Shown here: piece by piece, positions 51,061 to 60,400 of the stretch
Position numbering within the stretch: position 1 is the first letter of the stretch
Layout: every line of letters begins with the position of its first letter
Assembly (NCBI GenBank): GCA_022600955.1
Contig: JAHZJK010000001.1
Location: 1-64,000 of the forward strand
From: Gammaproteobacteria bacterium
GTDB lineage: Bacteria; Pseudomonadota; Gammaproteobacteria; Steroidobacterales; Woeseiaceae
Length of the DNA: 64,000 bases
Reading direction: 5' to 3'
Translations under genes and position numbers: made by a program
Notes under the pieces: generated by a model
Told to the model about the DNA's origin: nothing
Database searches by the model: none
Seen by the model: only the letters and a program-made list of their open reading frames with translations

Positions 51061-51936
51061 ATGAAAACAGTCAGCCGCAAGATACTCGAACAAGTGATAT
51101 CCGGAACGACGGAGCCGGTGCTCGTGGTTCGGGTAGACCAGCCGGACTGGCCCGTGGTGCTCGCAAACCCTGCGTTCGAATCGATCACTGCAGATGCTGT
51201 GCTGCGGCAGCCTTTCGCGGATGTCATCGAATCACTTGCGGGACGGGAGCTGGCGCTCGAAGTCAGCGAAACAGTCCGCGCACAGCAGGAGAGCAGCCTG
51301 CCAATCGAATCCAGTAGTCGCGAGTACCTTTTGATCCTGAAACCATTGCGGCTCCCCGGTGTCGAGAGCGTCTCGTTTTATGCCGCGTACTGGCGCAGCG
51401 GTGTTGGGGCTGGTGGTGCGGAGAGCGCGGAAATGCACCACGCGCTGCTGAAAGCAAAGCGTCGAATTCGGGATTTGTCCCGAGATGATCCTGTCACAGG
51501 CCTGTTGAACCGTCGTGCATTCGCTGATGTTTTTGAGCACGACTGGGCAGTCGCAGCACGGGAGAGCAGCAAGTTGTCATTGGTCATGTTCGCGCTGGAC
51601 GAGTTTGACGCGTATGTCGAAGTCTTCGGCAGGCATGCCGCTGATTCGTGTCTGCGCCGTGTCGGGCAGGCCATACGCCGTTGTCTGCGCCGTGCGAGTG
51701 ACGTGGTGGCGCGCCCTGACGGCGACCGCTTCATAGTGTTGTCACATGCCGTGGACGGGCAGGGCGTCGGTGAGTTTGCGAGCAAGATTTCCATCGCGGT
51801 TCGCGAACTGGGCTTGCATCACCCGCGTTCGGCCGCAGCGAAGTTTGTGACCGTTTCTTACGAAGTCGCTGTCGCCGATGTCAGCAGCGAACAGCTGCAC
51901 GCGCGGGAATTCCTGAACGAGTTACTCGCCAAGTAG
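51061..51936 (+). CDS. Degenerate GGDEF-domain protein with PAS-like sensor
   Basis: 291 residues. An N-terminal PAS-like region (~15-105, VLANPAFESITADAVL) is followed by a short helix and a GGDEF domain (~140-285) starting DDPVTGLLNRRAF. The active-site motif is DGDRF (220-224) rather than GGDEF, and the upstream metal-binding DxD and the guanine-contact Asn read ALD and Glu, so cyclase activity is unlikely. The inhibitory-site RxxD is intact as Arg211-Asp214, five residues before the degenerate motif, so binding of c-di-GMP is possible. The 3' end overlaps convergent csiV by 15 bases. Confidence 0.83.
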   Translation: MKTVSRKILEQVISGTTEPVLVVRVDQPDWPVVLANPAFESITADAVLRQPFADVIESLAGRELALEVSETVRAQQESSLPIESSSREYLLILKPLRLPGVESVSFYAAYWRSGVGAGGAESAEMHHALLKAKRRIRDLSRDDPVTGLLNRRAFADVFEHDWAVAARESSKLSLVMFALDEFDAYVEVFGRHAADSCLRRVGQAIRRCLRRASDVVARPDGDRFIVLSHAVDGQGVGEFASKISIAVRELGLHHPRSAAAKFVTVSYEVAVADVSSEQLHAREFLNELLAK

Positions 51937-52650
51937 CTCGGTATTGAACAATTCTTCCTCGTCGGGTTCTTCTTCCTCGACTCGTGCAACCTTGACCAGT
52001 ACTCCAAATTTCGGATGGTCAAAATAGCGTAACTCGCCGTTGCGAAAAATTCGGTCTTCTTCGATACGGTAGCGTGTCGGGCCAACAGCAGGCGCGGTAT
52101 CGCGTTGCCGGTAGAAGTCTTCGCGGTCGCCATTCGCTGCGACAAGCTTCGATGCGGCTGCTCCGGGCTTTGCGTCCAGTTGCAGGTCCACGGCGAGGTG
52201 CAGATACCGGCTCAGATACAAAGTCAGGTCGCCTTGCAGGCCCGGCGGAGGTGTCGCATATGACGACAATGCTCGTGTCTGCGGTGCCTCATCGGGGTAG
52301 GTGGCTTGCGTCCAGCCAAAGTGCATCAATGGCGTGTAGGCCTGCAGCCGTCGCAGCCGGCCGTATTGCTCGTCAAGCGTGAACTCGTCATCGGTCATCA
52401 TGACAATTTCCAGCTCTCGCGACCGACGTGCCAAAGGCGCCAATTCCATAAACTCGCCGGGCAGACTCACAACGGGCAGCTCATCGGGTACAAATATTTC
52501 TGTGCCGCCGGCGAAATCTTCCGCATAGGAAAATATGATGACCTCCACGCTATAGCGCCGGATATCAAGCTCCTCTGCAGTTGTCAGATCGTCCTGGGCG
52601 CCTGCGCTCAAGGCGGTGCACGTCAGCAGCAATGTAAAATATCTTTTCAT
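51922..52650 (-). CDS. CsiV-like periplasmic protein
   Basis: 242 residues with a signal peptide (~1-18). The conserved family lies at the N-terminus of the mature protein (RRYSVEVIIFSYAEDFAGGTEIF) and in the strand FDHPKFGVLVKVA near the C-terminus, which ends in a very acidic stretch. CsiV in Acinetobacter and Pseudomonas-type bacteria is a peptidoglycan-binding partner of the cell-wall hydrolase FtsP-type systems; the exact role here is inferred. It is directly downstream of mfd on the minus strand (three bases), as in Pseudomonas. Confidence 0.75.
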   Translation of the reverse strand: MKRYFTLLLTCTALSAGAQDDLTTAEELDIRRYSVEVIIFSYAEDFAGGTEIFVPDELPVVSLPGEFMELAPLARRSRELEIVMMTDDEFTLDEQYGRLRRLQAYTPLMHFGWTQATYPDEAPQTRALSSYATPPPGLQGDLTLYLSRYLHLAVDLQLDAKPGAAASKLVAANGDREDFYRQRDTAPAVGPTRYRIEEDRIFRNGELRYFDHPKFGVLVKVARVEEEEPDEEELFNTELLGE

Positions 52651-52653
52651 GCC

Positions 52654-55600
52654 TTATCCTGTTCCTTGATCTTTGACCGCCAGACGCTGCATTAGGTCCT
52701 CGATGGTCTTAAAACGTTTCTCAAGATCCGAGAGATTATCCTTGATTTGCAGTCGATGCGATCCCTGCAATCGGTAGCGACGGCTATCATTTTGCACTAA
52801 TTGGATCAAAGCGACAGGGTCAATATGGCTTTCGGCAGCAAACACAATGTAGCCGCCGCCGTCCGCGGCATCAATTTTCTCTATGCCCAGCGCTGCAGCG
52901 GTTTTCTTGATTGCGGCTATTCGTATGAGATTCCTGGTCGCATCCGGCAATAGTCCGAAACGGTCTATGAGCTCAACTTGAAGCTCACGCAAGTCTTCCG
53001 CGGTTTGTGCCGCCGAAACTCGTTTGTAGAGCATCAGGCGCAGGTGCACATCCGGTACATAGTCATCTGGTAACAACGCGGCAACATGCAGATTGATGTC
53101 GACGCCACCATGCAGCGGTGCATCGAGGTCCGGTTCCTTTCCGGACCGAAGAGAATCGACAGCGCGCCCCAGCAGTTCCGTGTACAGCGAAAACCCGATT
53201 TCCTGGATCTGGCCACTCTGGGTATCGCCGAGCAACTCGCCAGCGCCGCGGATCTCCAGGTCGTGTGTCGCCAGTGTGAAACCAGATCCAAGATCTTCGA
53301 GCGAGTCTATAGCTTCAAGTCGCTTTACCGCATCGGCAGTCATAGCCGTCTTCGGCGGCGCCACCATGTAAGCATAGGCGCGGTGATGGGAGCGTCCAAC
53401 GCGGCCGCGCAACTGATGTAACTGTGCGAGACCAAAACGGTCCGCGCGGTTGATAATGATTGTATTCGCAGTGGGAACGTCTATACCGCTTTCGACGATC
53501 GTCGTACAGAGTAGTACATTGAATCTGCGGTGATAGAAATCGAGCATGACCTGTTCGAGTTCGCGCTCTTGCATCTGCCCATGACCAATGCGAATGCTGG
53601 CTTCCGGTACCAGCTTCTGCAGCTGCTGTTCGATGCGCTCGATGTCGTTAACGCGGTTGTGAATGAAATAGACCTGTCCACCGCGTTTGATCTCGCGCAA
53701 ACACGCCTCACGAATCACAACGTCATTCCATTCTGATACAAAGGTTTTTACAGCCAGCCGTTCAGCCGGTGGCGTTGTGATCAGTGACATTTCGCGAATG
53801 CCGCCAAGAGTCATGTTGAGGGTGCGTGGAATCGGTGTTGCCGTCAGCGTCAGAACATCTACTTCGCTGCGCAGCGATTTGATCGATTCCTTGTGCCGAA
53901 CGCCGAAACGATGTTCCTCATCGATAATGACAAGGCCAACGTCGGCGAAGTCGTTGGTATGGCCGAGCAGGCGGTGTGTGCCGATAACGACGTCAACTGC
54001 GCCTGATTTCATGCCAGCGACGGTGTCCTTAACCTGCTTTGCGGTCTGAAACCGCGATAACACCTCGACACGGATTGGCCAGTCTGCGAAACGATCACGA
54101 AAATTCTGTCCGTGTTGCTGCGCGAGCAATGTAGTGGGTACCAGCACGGCGACCTGCTTGCCACCGTGCACGGCCGCAAATGTCGCTCGCAAGGCGACCT
54201 CGGTCTTGCCGAATCCGACGTCACCGCAGACTACGCGGTCCATCGGTTGTGTTGACTCAAGATCCGCCAGCACGTCGTCGATGGTTTGCGCCTGGTCCTC
54301 TGTAAGTTCAAACGGAAATCCGGACTCAAAAGAGCGATATTCATTCTCGGGCCATCGGAATCGGTGTCCCTGCCGTGCAGCCCGACGGGCGTAGATGTCG
54401 AGCAACTCGGCCGCAACGTCGCGAATCTTCTTGATGGCACGCTTGCGCGCCTTCTCCCATTGATCGCTGCCAAGACGGTGTATCGGTGCGTTGTCCGGAG
54501 AGGCGCCCGTGTAGCGTGAGATTAACTCCAGGGCGTGCACGGGAACATAGAGCTTGTCACCGTCAGCATACTGCAGGTGCAGGAACTCGGCAGCTATGCC
54601 GCCAGCTTCAAGTGTGATCAGTCCGAGGTATCGACCGACGCCGTACTCCGCATGAACGACTGGTGATCCCTCTTCGAGATCGTTGAGTTGCCGGATGATG
54701 GCTTCCGGATCACGATCGTCGCGCCGCTTTCGCTTGCGCGCCCTGGTGCGCTCGCCAAATAGCTGTTGCTCGCTGATAAGCGCGGTCTTTGCTTCCGCGA
54801 GCAACACACCGTCTTCGAGCGGTGCAATTGCCACCCCGATACGGTGTGAGTCTTCGAGGAAGCCGCGCCAACTGTCGACCCGGCTTAAGTCCAGGCCGCG
54901 TCCGGCAAGCAGTTCGTAAAGTTGCTCACGGCGACCGGCCGAGTCGGTGCTGAACAAGACTCGACCGTCGAATGATTGCAAGAATCGTATGAGCCCTGCG
55001 GCCGCATCTTCGAAGCGTGCCTCAATCTTCATTGCCGGCGGTAGCTTGGCTTCGAAATTCAACGCCTTGCCCGGCAGTGTTTTGGCCGCGTATCGGATCT
55101 GACTGAAACTGCTAAGGCGAGCCTCTATCTGGTTTGGTGCCAAGAAGGTTTCATCGCAACCGAGAATCGGTCGCTCTTTGTCCAGGCTGCACATTTCGAA
55201 TCGTTCGAGCACCTCGCCTGCGAACTGCTCGGCGAGGGATGGCTGCGACTCCGGCACCAGGACGACGCTGCCGGCAGGCAGATAATCCAGTAGTGAGGCC
55301 GATTGCTCAAAGAATAACGGCAGGTAGTACTCGATACCGCCATGGGCGATTCCGTCGGAAACGTCCCGGTAAACACGCGATTTTCCGGGTTGTCCTTCGA
55401 ATCGTTCGCGGTAGCGGTGTCTGAAGCGACTGACGGAGTCAGCGTCGAGAGGTACTTCACGCGCCGGTAGTATGCGAATGGCGTCAACTTTCTCGCCGGA
55501 TAACTGCGTGTCTGGCGAAAAATAGCGCAGCGACTCGATTTGATCGTCAAAAAAATCGATTCGGACGGGGATTTCCGTACCCATCGGGTAGATGTCGATC

Positions 55601-56145
55601 AACGATCCTCGCACGGCGAATTCGCCATGCTCGGATACCTGCGGCACGCGCAAATAGCCTGCCTCGACCAGTAACTGGGTGAAGTCTTCGCGTACCAGCG
55701 TTTGATCTCGGCGCAGAGACAAAGAGCGAGCGGCGACGTAGTCGAGGGGTGGCAGACGCTGGTGCAACACTCCGCAGCTCGCGATCACGACGCCGACCTG
55801 CATGGAGGGCAGTGCGGCGAGCACGCTCAGTCGCTGGGAGATGATGTCCTGGTGCGGCGAGAAGCTGTCCCACGGCAAGGTCTCCCACTCGACAAAGTGT
55901 TGTACAGGCAGGGCAGTTCCTGCGAAAAAACGTAGTTCCGCTTCCAGTTGGTCAGCGTGGCGTGGGTCCTCGGCAAGTAACAACACGGCCGCTGGCGTGC
56001 TACTGGCTGAAAGGCGAGTGGCGAGTTCGGCCGCCGCCAGCGCCGTACTGGCGCCAATGAGGAGGCCCCAGGCAGCGTTCTTGCCGGGTGCCGGGATTGG
56101 CGTAGAGGCGGGTATGAGGAGTGCGTCTGTCAAAGCGTATTTCAA
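52654..56145 (-). CDS. mfd: Transcription-repair coupling factor Mfd
   Basis: 1163-residue ATP-dependent translocase that removes stalled RNA polymerase and recruits UvrA. N-terminal UvrB-homology region, RNA-polymerase-interaction domain (DLEEGSPVVHAEYGVGRYLG), then superfamily 2 helicase motifs: Walker A GDVGFGKTEVALRA, IIDEEHRFG, LTLTATPIPRTL, and the C-terminal UvrA-interaction part with the TRG motif. The start is TTG 56145, since in-frame stops lie immediately upstream. A strong terminator ends ~40 bases before it. Confidence 0.96.
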   Translation of the reverse strand: MKYALTDALLIPASTPIPAPGKNAAWGLLIGASTALAAAELATRLSASSTPAAVLLLAEDPRHADQLEAELRFFAGTALPVQHFVEWETLPWDSFSPHQDIISQRLSVLAALPSMQVGVVIASCGVLHQRLPPLDYVAARSLSLRRDQTLVREDFTQLLVEAGYLRVPQVSEHGEFAVRGSLIDIYPMGTEIPVRIDFFDDQIESLRYFSPDTQLSGEKVDAIRILPAREVPLDADSVSRFRHRYRERFEGQPGKSRVYRDVSDGIAHGGIEYYLPLFFEQSASLLDYLPAGSVVLVPESQPSLAEQFAGEVLERFEMCSLDKERPILGCDETFLAPNQIEARLSSFSQIRYAAKTLPGKALNFEAKLPPAMKIEARFEDAAAGLIRFLQSFDGRVLFSTDSAGRREQLYELLAGRGLDLSRVDSWRGFLEDSHRIGVAIAPLEDGVLLAEAKTALISEQQLFGERTRARKRKRRDDRDPEAIIRQLNDLEEGSPVVHAEYGVGRYLGLITLEAGGIAAEFLHLQYADGDKLYVPVHALELISRYTGASPDNAPIHRLGSDQWEKARKRAIKKIRDVAAELLDIYARRAARQGHRFRWPENEYRSFESGFPFELTEDQAQTIDDVLADLESTQPMDRVVCGDVGFGKTEVALRATFAAVHGGKQVAVLVPTTLLAQQHGQNFRDRFADWPIRVEVLSRFQTAKQVKDTVAGMKSGAVDVVIGTHRLLGHTNDFADVGLVIIDEEHRFGVRHKESIKSLRSEVDVLTLTATPIPRTLNMTLGGIREMSLITTPPAERLAVKTFVSEWNDVVIREACLREIKRGGQVYFIHNRVNDIERIEQQLQKLVPEASIRIGHGQMQERELEQVMLDFYHRRFNVLLCTTIVESGIDVPTANTIIINRADRFGLAQLHQLRGRVGRSHHRAYAYMVAPPKTAMTADAVKRLEAIDSLEDLGSGFTLATHDLEIRGAGELLGDTQSGQIQEIGFSLYTELLGRAVDSLRSGKEPDLDAPLHGGVDINLHVAALLPDDYVPDVHLRLMLYKRVSAAQTAEDLRELQVELIDRFGLLPDATRNLIRIAAIKKTAAALGIEKIDAADGGGYIVFAAESHIDPVALIQLVQNDSRRYRLQGSHRLQIKDNLSDLEKRFKTIEDLMQRLAVKDQGTG

Positions 56146-56184
56146 CGTGTCCGGGTTCGCGGCACGCGATTATTACACAGACAC

Positions 56185-56217
56185 AAAAAAGCCCGGACCG
56201 TTTCCGGTCCGGGCTTT
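56185..56217 (-). terminator. Intrinsic terminator downstream of the small secreted protein gene
   Basis: On the minus strand a 13-bp stem (GCCCGGACCG core, arms 56188-56200 and 56205-56217) with a 4-base loop TTTC/GAAA is followed by a run of six T (56190-56185). A textbook Rho-independent terminator for the gene ending at 56234. The reverse strand also ends in A/T. Confidence 0.92.
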
Positions 56218-56233
56218 CAAATTGCGTCAGATA

Positions 56234-56506
56234 CTAGCGCTTGGCGACGGCGTGTATGACCTTGTCATACTCGAAAAATACGACGAAATCGGCGTATTCC
56301 CAGCGTGTAATCGGTGGATCGCCGACTGGCGATGCGACTGATGCAGGACTTCCAAACTTCGACTCGACGCGCTGTTGCGTCATGCCGCGGGTGGGGTGTC
56401 CGTCTACGGCTGCGCTCGCGCCTTGCATATTGAGGGTATCAGCAGTCGCCGTGCCGCCGAATGCAACCAGCAGTGTGACGAGGCCTAACGTTCGCAGTTT
56501 GTTCAT
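56234..56506 (-). CDS. Small conserved secreted protein
   Basis: 90 residues with a signal peptide (~1-22, ending TATA). The mature part has a compact conserved pattern: GMTQQRVESKFGSP, PVGDPPITRWEYADFVVFFEYDKVIHAV. The turn GxP and TRWEY pattern recall SmpA/BamE-like small beta-rich proteins, but I do not recognise a named family. It has its own extended -10 promoter candidate, a Shine-Dalgarno (AGGAG) and a strong terminator, so it is a single-gene transcription unit. Confidence 0.72.
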   Translation of the reverse strand: MNKLRTLGLVTLLVAFGGTATADTLNMQGASAAVDGHPTRGMTQQRVESKFGSPASVASPVGDPPITRWEYADFVVFFEYDKVIHAVAKR

Positions 56507-56533
56507 AGGTGCTACTCCTATCAGTACTCCGGC

Positions 56534-56542
56534 ACTATATCA
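56534..56542 (-). promoter_or_regulatory. Candidate extended -10 promoter of the small secreted protein gene
   Basis: On the minus strand TGA followed by TATAGT (56539-56534) is an extended -10 with five of six consensus bases; start would fall near 56527, leaving ~20 bases of leader with AGGAG before the ATG at 56506. No clear -35. Confidence 0.4.
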
Positions 56543-56620
56543 TTGCTGGCAGCAGTTCCCCATGCGAACTGTGTCACAAGTTACTACAGCCATTTGGAGG
56601 CATTTCGGAAGCCTGGAATG

Positions 56621-56629
56621 TGGTTTAAT
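56621..56629 (+). promoter_or_regulatory. Candidate extended -10 promoter of the lolC-lolE-lolD operon
   Basis: TGG followed by TTTAAT (56624-56629), five of six consensus bases. Transcription would begin around 56636, only a base or two before the ATG at 56638, and no Shine-Dalgarno is visible ahead of that ATG, so a nearly leaderless transcript is possible. Confidence 0.3.
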
Positions 56630-56637
56630 GCGAGCCG

Positions 56638-57882
56638 ATGCTAAACCCAGTAGAACTCTTTGTCGGGCTGCGCTACCTGCGCGCCAAGCGCCGCACCCGC
56701 TTCGTGTCTTTTATCACGTTGATCAGCCTCATCGGCATATCCCTTGGCGTTGCCGCGCTGATCGTTATTCTGTCCGTGATGAACGGCTTTGAAGGCGAGT
56801 TGCGCAATCGACTCCTGAGCATGTCGGCACATGGCTCGGTAGCCGCCAGCGAAGGCACAACCGACGACTGGCGCGATCTGCTTGCGGCTGTTGAGTCAGA
56901 ACCGGGCGTTAAAGCCGCCGCACCATTCGTGCAGATGGAGGGCATGATTCAGTCAGGCAAAGAGCTGTTTGCCGTACTTGTGCACGGCGTTGACCCTGCA
57001 TTCGAAACGAATCTCTCCGGTGACACGATCAACATGGTCGAAGGTAGCCTGGCTGGGCTGTTACCCGGCGAACGAGGCATTGTTCTGGGTCGCGGCCTGT
57101 CATATGAATTGGGTGCCCGTATTGGAGACAATGTAGTCCTGCTGGTGCCGAAACCCGTCGGCGATGGCACGTTGCAGCCGGTTCTTGAACGATTCGTCAT
57201 GCGTGGTGTTTTTGAGGCAGGCTTGTCAGACCACGACAGTGTGCTGGCGCTGGTGCATGTCGACGACGTGGCCGCAATACTTGGCCTCGGTGACGCAGTC
57301 AGTTCGATCCGTTTTCGTGCAGATGATGTGATGGCGGCGCCCGCCATTTCTGCGTCCATTCAGTCCAGGCTCGGAGCTGACGTAGTCAGCAGCGACTGGA
57401 CGATAGAGAACGGCAGCTATTTCAGGGCCATACGCCTCGAGAAGACGATGATGTCGTTGTTACTGTCGCTAATCATCGGTGTTGCTGCGTTCAACATCGT
57501 TGCCAGCCTCGTGATGGTCGTCACCGACAAAACAACCGATATTGCAGTGTTGCGCACGCTCGGTATGCCGCCACAAGGCGTGGTCAAAATATTCTTTGTT
57601 CAGGGTGCGATCATCGGCTGGGCGGGCGTCATCATCGGCGTCCTGCTGGGAATTGTTCTTGCGATCAATGTTCCCGTTATCGTGCCGATACTGGAGCAGA
57701 CGCTGGGATTTCAGATCATGCCCGGGGACGTCTACTACGTGACCCGCATTCCGTCAGAGCTGGAGCGACAGGACGTCGCGATAATTGCCATTGCGGCATT
57801 CGTGCTTACCTCTCTGGCGACCTTGTATCCTGCTCGACGTGCGGCGCTGGTCAATCCAGCGGCAGCTTTGCGCTATGAGTAA
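56638..57882 (+). CDS. lolC: Lipoprotein-releasing ABC transporter permease LolC
   Basis: Part of the LolCDE complex that extracts outer-membrane lipoproteins from the inner membrane to LolA; 414 residues with four transmembrane helices and a large periplasmic domain after TM1. N-terminal pattern GLRYLRAKRRTRFVSFITLISLIGI, the helices near 270-395, and the C-terminal LYPARRAALVNPAAALRYE match LolC/LolE. The two permeases here are adjacent, and assigning LolC to this one and LolE to the next is based on order and is not certain. Confidence 0.9.
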   Translation: MLNPVELFVGLRYLRAKRRTRFVSFITLISLIGISLGVAALIVILSVMNGFEGELRNRLLSMSAHGSVAASEGTTDDWRDLLAAVESEPGVKAAAPFVQMEGMIQSGKELFAVLVHGVDPAFETNLSGDTINMVEGSLAGLLPGERGIVLGRGLSYELGARIGDNVVLLVPKPVGDGTLQPVLERFVMRGVFEAGLSDHDSVLALVHVDDVAAILGLGDAVSSIRFRADDVMAAPAISASIQSRLGADVVSSDWTIENGSYFRAIRLEKTMMSLLLSLIIGVAAFNIVASLVMVVTDKTTDIAVLRTLGMPPQGVVKIFFVQGAIIGWAGVIIGVLLGIVLAINVPVIVPILEQTLGFQIMPGDVYYVTRIPSELERQDVAIIAIAAFVLTSLATLYPARRAALVNPAAALRYE

Positions 57883-57888
57883 GCGCTA

Positions 57889-59136
57889 ATGGCCAATCGT
57901 TTCGAACTCTGGGTCGGCAATCGCTACGTACGGTCTCGAAGCAGCAATAGCTTCGTGTCATTGATTTCTGCGATTTCGATGCTCGGCATTGCGATTGCAG
58001 TAATGGTGTTGATTGTCGTGATGTCAGTCGTCAATGGATTCGAACGCGAGCTCAAGGATCGATTGCTCGCCATGACCGCTCACGCAACCATTGAGGATGT
58101 CGACGACGCATTGGCGAGCAGCTCCGACATGATTGCGACGGCGATTGAGAATCCACGGGTACGTGCAGCAGCACCGTATATTGACGGCCAGGCATTACTG
58201 GTTTTCGAAAAACAGCTCAGTGGCGCAGAACTGCGCGGCATCGATCCGGTGCTCGAACATACTGTCTCTGGTATAGGCGACGTCATGCAGCAGGGCGAAC
58301 TTGCCGCACTCGAAGCTGGTGAATTCAACATAGTGCTGGGCATTGAACTCGCCAAAGAACTTGTCGTCGGCGTGGGTGACAAGGTCACCGTCACACTCGC
58401 GCAGGGTGTTGTCACGCCGGCCGGTGTTGTTCCTAGGATGAAACGCTTCACGGTCAGCGGGATCTACCGCGTCGGCATGTACGAATTTGATCGGCGGCTG
58501 GCGTTTATCAATATCGGGGATGCGCAAAAACTCTACCGCAAACGAAACAATGTCACTGGCGTGCGGCTCGCTGTCACGGATATCTACGATGCCGCGGCGA
58601 TCGTACGCGAGGTCGTGTATGAGCATGGTGAACTGATGCTCGTGTCGGACTGGACGCGCCGACATGTGAATTTCTTTCGTTCGATCCAGATTACCAAGTC
58701 GATCTTGTTCGTCATCTTACTACTGGTCATTGCCGTTGCCGCGTTCAATATCGTCTCAACACTGGTTATGGTCGTGAAGGACAAACAGGCCGATATTGCG
58801 ATTCTAAGAACGATTGGTGCAAGACCGGCAAGTATTCTCAAGATTTTTGTGACCCAGGGAACGATAGTCGGCGTGGCAGGGACGATCATCGGCGTTGTGC
58901 TGGGATTGGCGCTGGCGCTCAACCTGGAACCAATTATCAGCTTCTTCGAAACACTTTTTGGCATCAAGTTTCTGGCAGCTGACGTGTATTTCATCAGCGA
59001 CCTGCCGTCAGAAGTGAAATTTTCCGATGTCTGGCGTATTGCGTCGATTGCGCTTGTCCTGGCACTGGTTTCGACTCTTTATCCCGCCTGGGTAGCCGCG
59101 AAGACGGCACCGGCTGAGGCCCTACGATATGACTGA
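57889..59136 (+). CDS. lolE: Lipoprotein-releasing ABC transporter permease LolE-like
   Basis: 415 residues with the same architecture as its upstream neighbour: first helix, large periplasmic domain, three C-terminal helices and a closing pattern [21 protein letters not shown]-terminus [29 protein letters not shown]. Paired with LolC and LolD, it forms the release machine. The order permease-permease-ATPase differs from the lolC-lolD-lolE order of E. coli. Overlaps lolD by eight bases. Confidence 0.88.
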   Translation: MANRFELWVGNRYVRSRSSNSFVSLISAISMLGIAIAVMVLIVVMSVVNGFERELKDRLLAMTAHATIEDVDDALASSSDMIATAIENPRVRAAAPYIDGQALLVFEKQLSGAELRGIDPVLEHTVSGIGDVMQQGELAALEAGEFNIVLGIELAKELVVGVGDKVTVTLAQGVVTPAGVVPRMKRFTVSGIYRVGMYEFDRRLAFINIGDAQKLYRKRNNVTGVRLAVTDIYDAAAIVREVVYEHGELMLVSDWTRRHVNFFRSIQITKSILFVILLLVIAVAAFNIVSTLVMVVKDKQADIAILRTIGARPASILKIFVTQGTIVGVAGTIIGVVLGLALALNLEPIISFFETLFGIKFLAADVYFISDLPSEVKFSDVWRIASIALVLALVSTLYPAWVAAKTAPAEALRYD

Positions 59137-59812
59137 CTCTGTTCTCGATTGTCGCGGTGTTGTGCGACGCTTCAACGAAGGCGCTTCTACTCTCGAAGTG
59201 TTGCATGGCATCGATCTTGTAGTTAGGCCGGCCGAACGCGTCGCTATCATCGGTTCATCCGGATCTGGCAAAACCACGCTGTTGCAGATCATGGGTGGTC
59301 TCGACGAGCCCGATGAGGGCCAGGTTTTCATCCATGGCGAAGCGATGCACGGCACTGATGAAACAACCAAGGGCGACCTGCGTAACCGCTACATCGGTTT
59401 TGTGTATCAGTTCCATCATCTGTTGCCTGAGTTTACGGCTGAAGAAAACGTCGCGATGCCATTGATGATTCGGCGAGAGCCTCGCGCGGCTGCTATCGAC
59501 AAAGCACGCGAGTTGCTCAGTCGAGTAGGGCTCGGTGAGCGGCTGCATCACAAGCCCGGCGAGTTGTCAGGTGGTGAGCGACAACGTGCGGCAGTCGCTC
59601 GTGCACTGATCACCCGGCCGCAACTGGTACTCGCCGACGAGCCGACCGGCAACCTTGACTCGGGTAACGGCGAGCATGTCCTGCAACTGATGCTGGAGCT
59701 CAACCAGGAATTAAAGACGAGCCTCGTGATTGTTACGCATGATCATTCAATTGCCGCGCGTATGGATAGGGTGCTTGTGTTGGAAGACGGCACGTTGAAA
59801 ACGCCCGACTAG
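59129..59812 (+). CDS. lolD: Lipoprotein-releasing ABC transporter ATPase LolD
   Basis: 227-residue ATP-binding subunit of LolCDE. Walker [14 protein letters not shown]-loop [10 protein letters not shown], signature [15 protein letters not shown], Walker [14 protein letters not shown] and the switch His in VTHDHS are intact. Start inside lolE. The 3' end overlaps the convergent DUF2062 gene by four bases. Confidence 0.96.
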   Translation: MTDSVLDCRGVVRRFNEGASTLEVLHGIDLVVRPAERVAIIGSSGSGKTTLLQIMGGLDEPDEGQVFIHGEAMHGTDETTKGDLRNRYIGFVYQFHHLLPEFTAEENVAMPLMIRREPRAAAIDKARELLSRVGLGERLHHKPGELSGGERQRAAVARALITRPQLVLADEPTGNLDSGNGEHVLQLMLELNQELKTSLVIVTHDHSIAARMDRVLVLEDGTLKTPD

Positions 59813-60336
59813 CGGCTGCGCTTATTGCGGATCTCGCGCTTGCGCGATTTGTAATCGGCGATTGAGGCGCGCCACAACAAGTCGAGACCGACGTAGCCGA
59901 GCAGGGCCGCGCCAACTCCCAGGATTACACTGCCCAGCAGCATGGGCTGCCAGATTGTGACGAATGTATGTGTCAGCCAGTCCCACGATAACGCGAACGC
60001 GACATCCTGTGCGGGTGCGCCAAGAATCACATTGCCGAGGTGGTAGGCGCCCGGGTACATAATGAATATCGTCACCGGGTTGCTCACCCAGGTTGATAGC
60101 GCAGCGACCGGGATGTTAACTCGTAGCATCAGGGCCAGTAACGCCGCAATCAGCGTATGCCCAGGCGTCGGCAGAAAGGCGATAAACAAACCAAGCGAAA
60201 ACGCCGGAACCACGGTGCGGCGACGAATTCCCCACAGACGGTGATCTTGCAGCATGCCGCGAAATGGCGACATGAACCAGAGTTCGCTGAGGTGCTGGCG
60301 TTTAAACGCAAATTTCCTGAAAAAACGCCTTGGCAT
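59809..60336 (-). CDS. DUF2062 membrane protein
   Basis: 175 residues with three or four hydrophobic segments and the DUF2062 pattern [43 protein letters not shown]. Function unknown; often near comEC and lol genes in proteobacteria. A strongly basic C-terminus follows. Convergent with lolD, divergent from comEC across 64 bases. Confidence 0.85.
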   Translation of the reverse strand: MPRRFFRKFAFKRQHLSELWFMSPFRGMLQDHRLWGIRRRTVVPAFSLGLFIAFLPTPGHTLIAALLALMLRVNIPVAALSTWVSNPVTIFIMYPGAYHLGNVILGAPAQDVAFALSWDWLTHTFVTIWQPMLLGSVILGVGAALLGYVGLDLLWRASIADYKSRKREIRNKRSR

Positions 60337-60400
60337 ATCACCTTGGTCCGGGTTTTATAGTTGTTGCCGACATTCCTGAATCGTTGCCTGATCGCTAACG

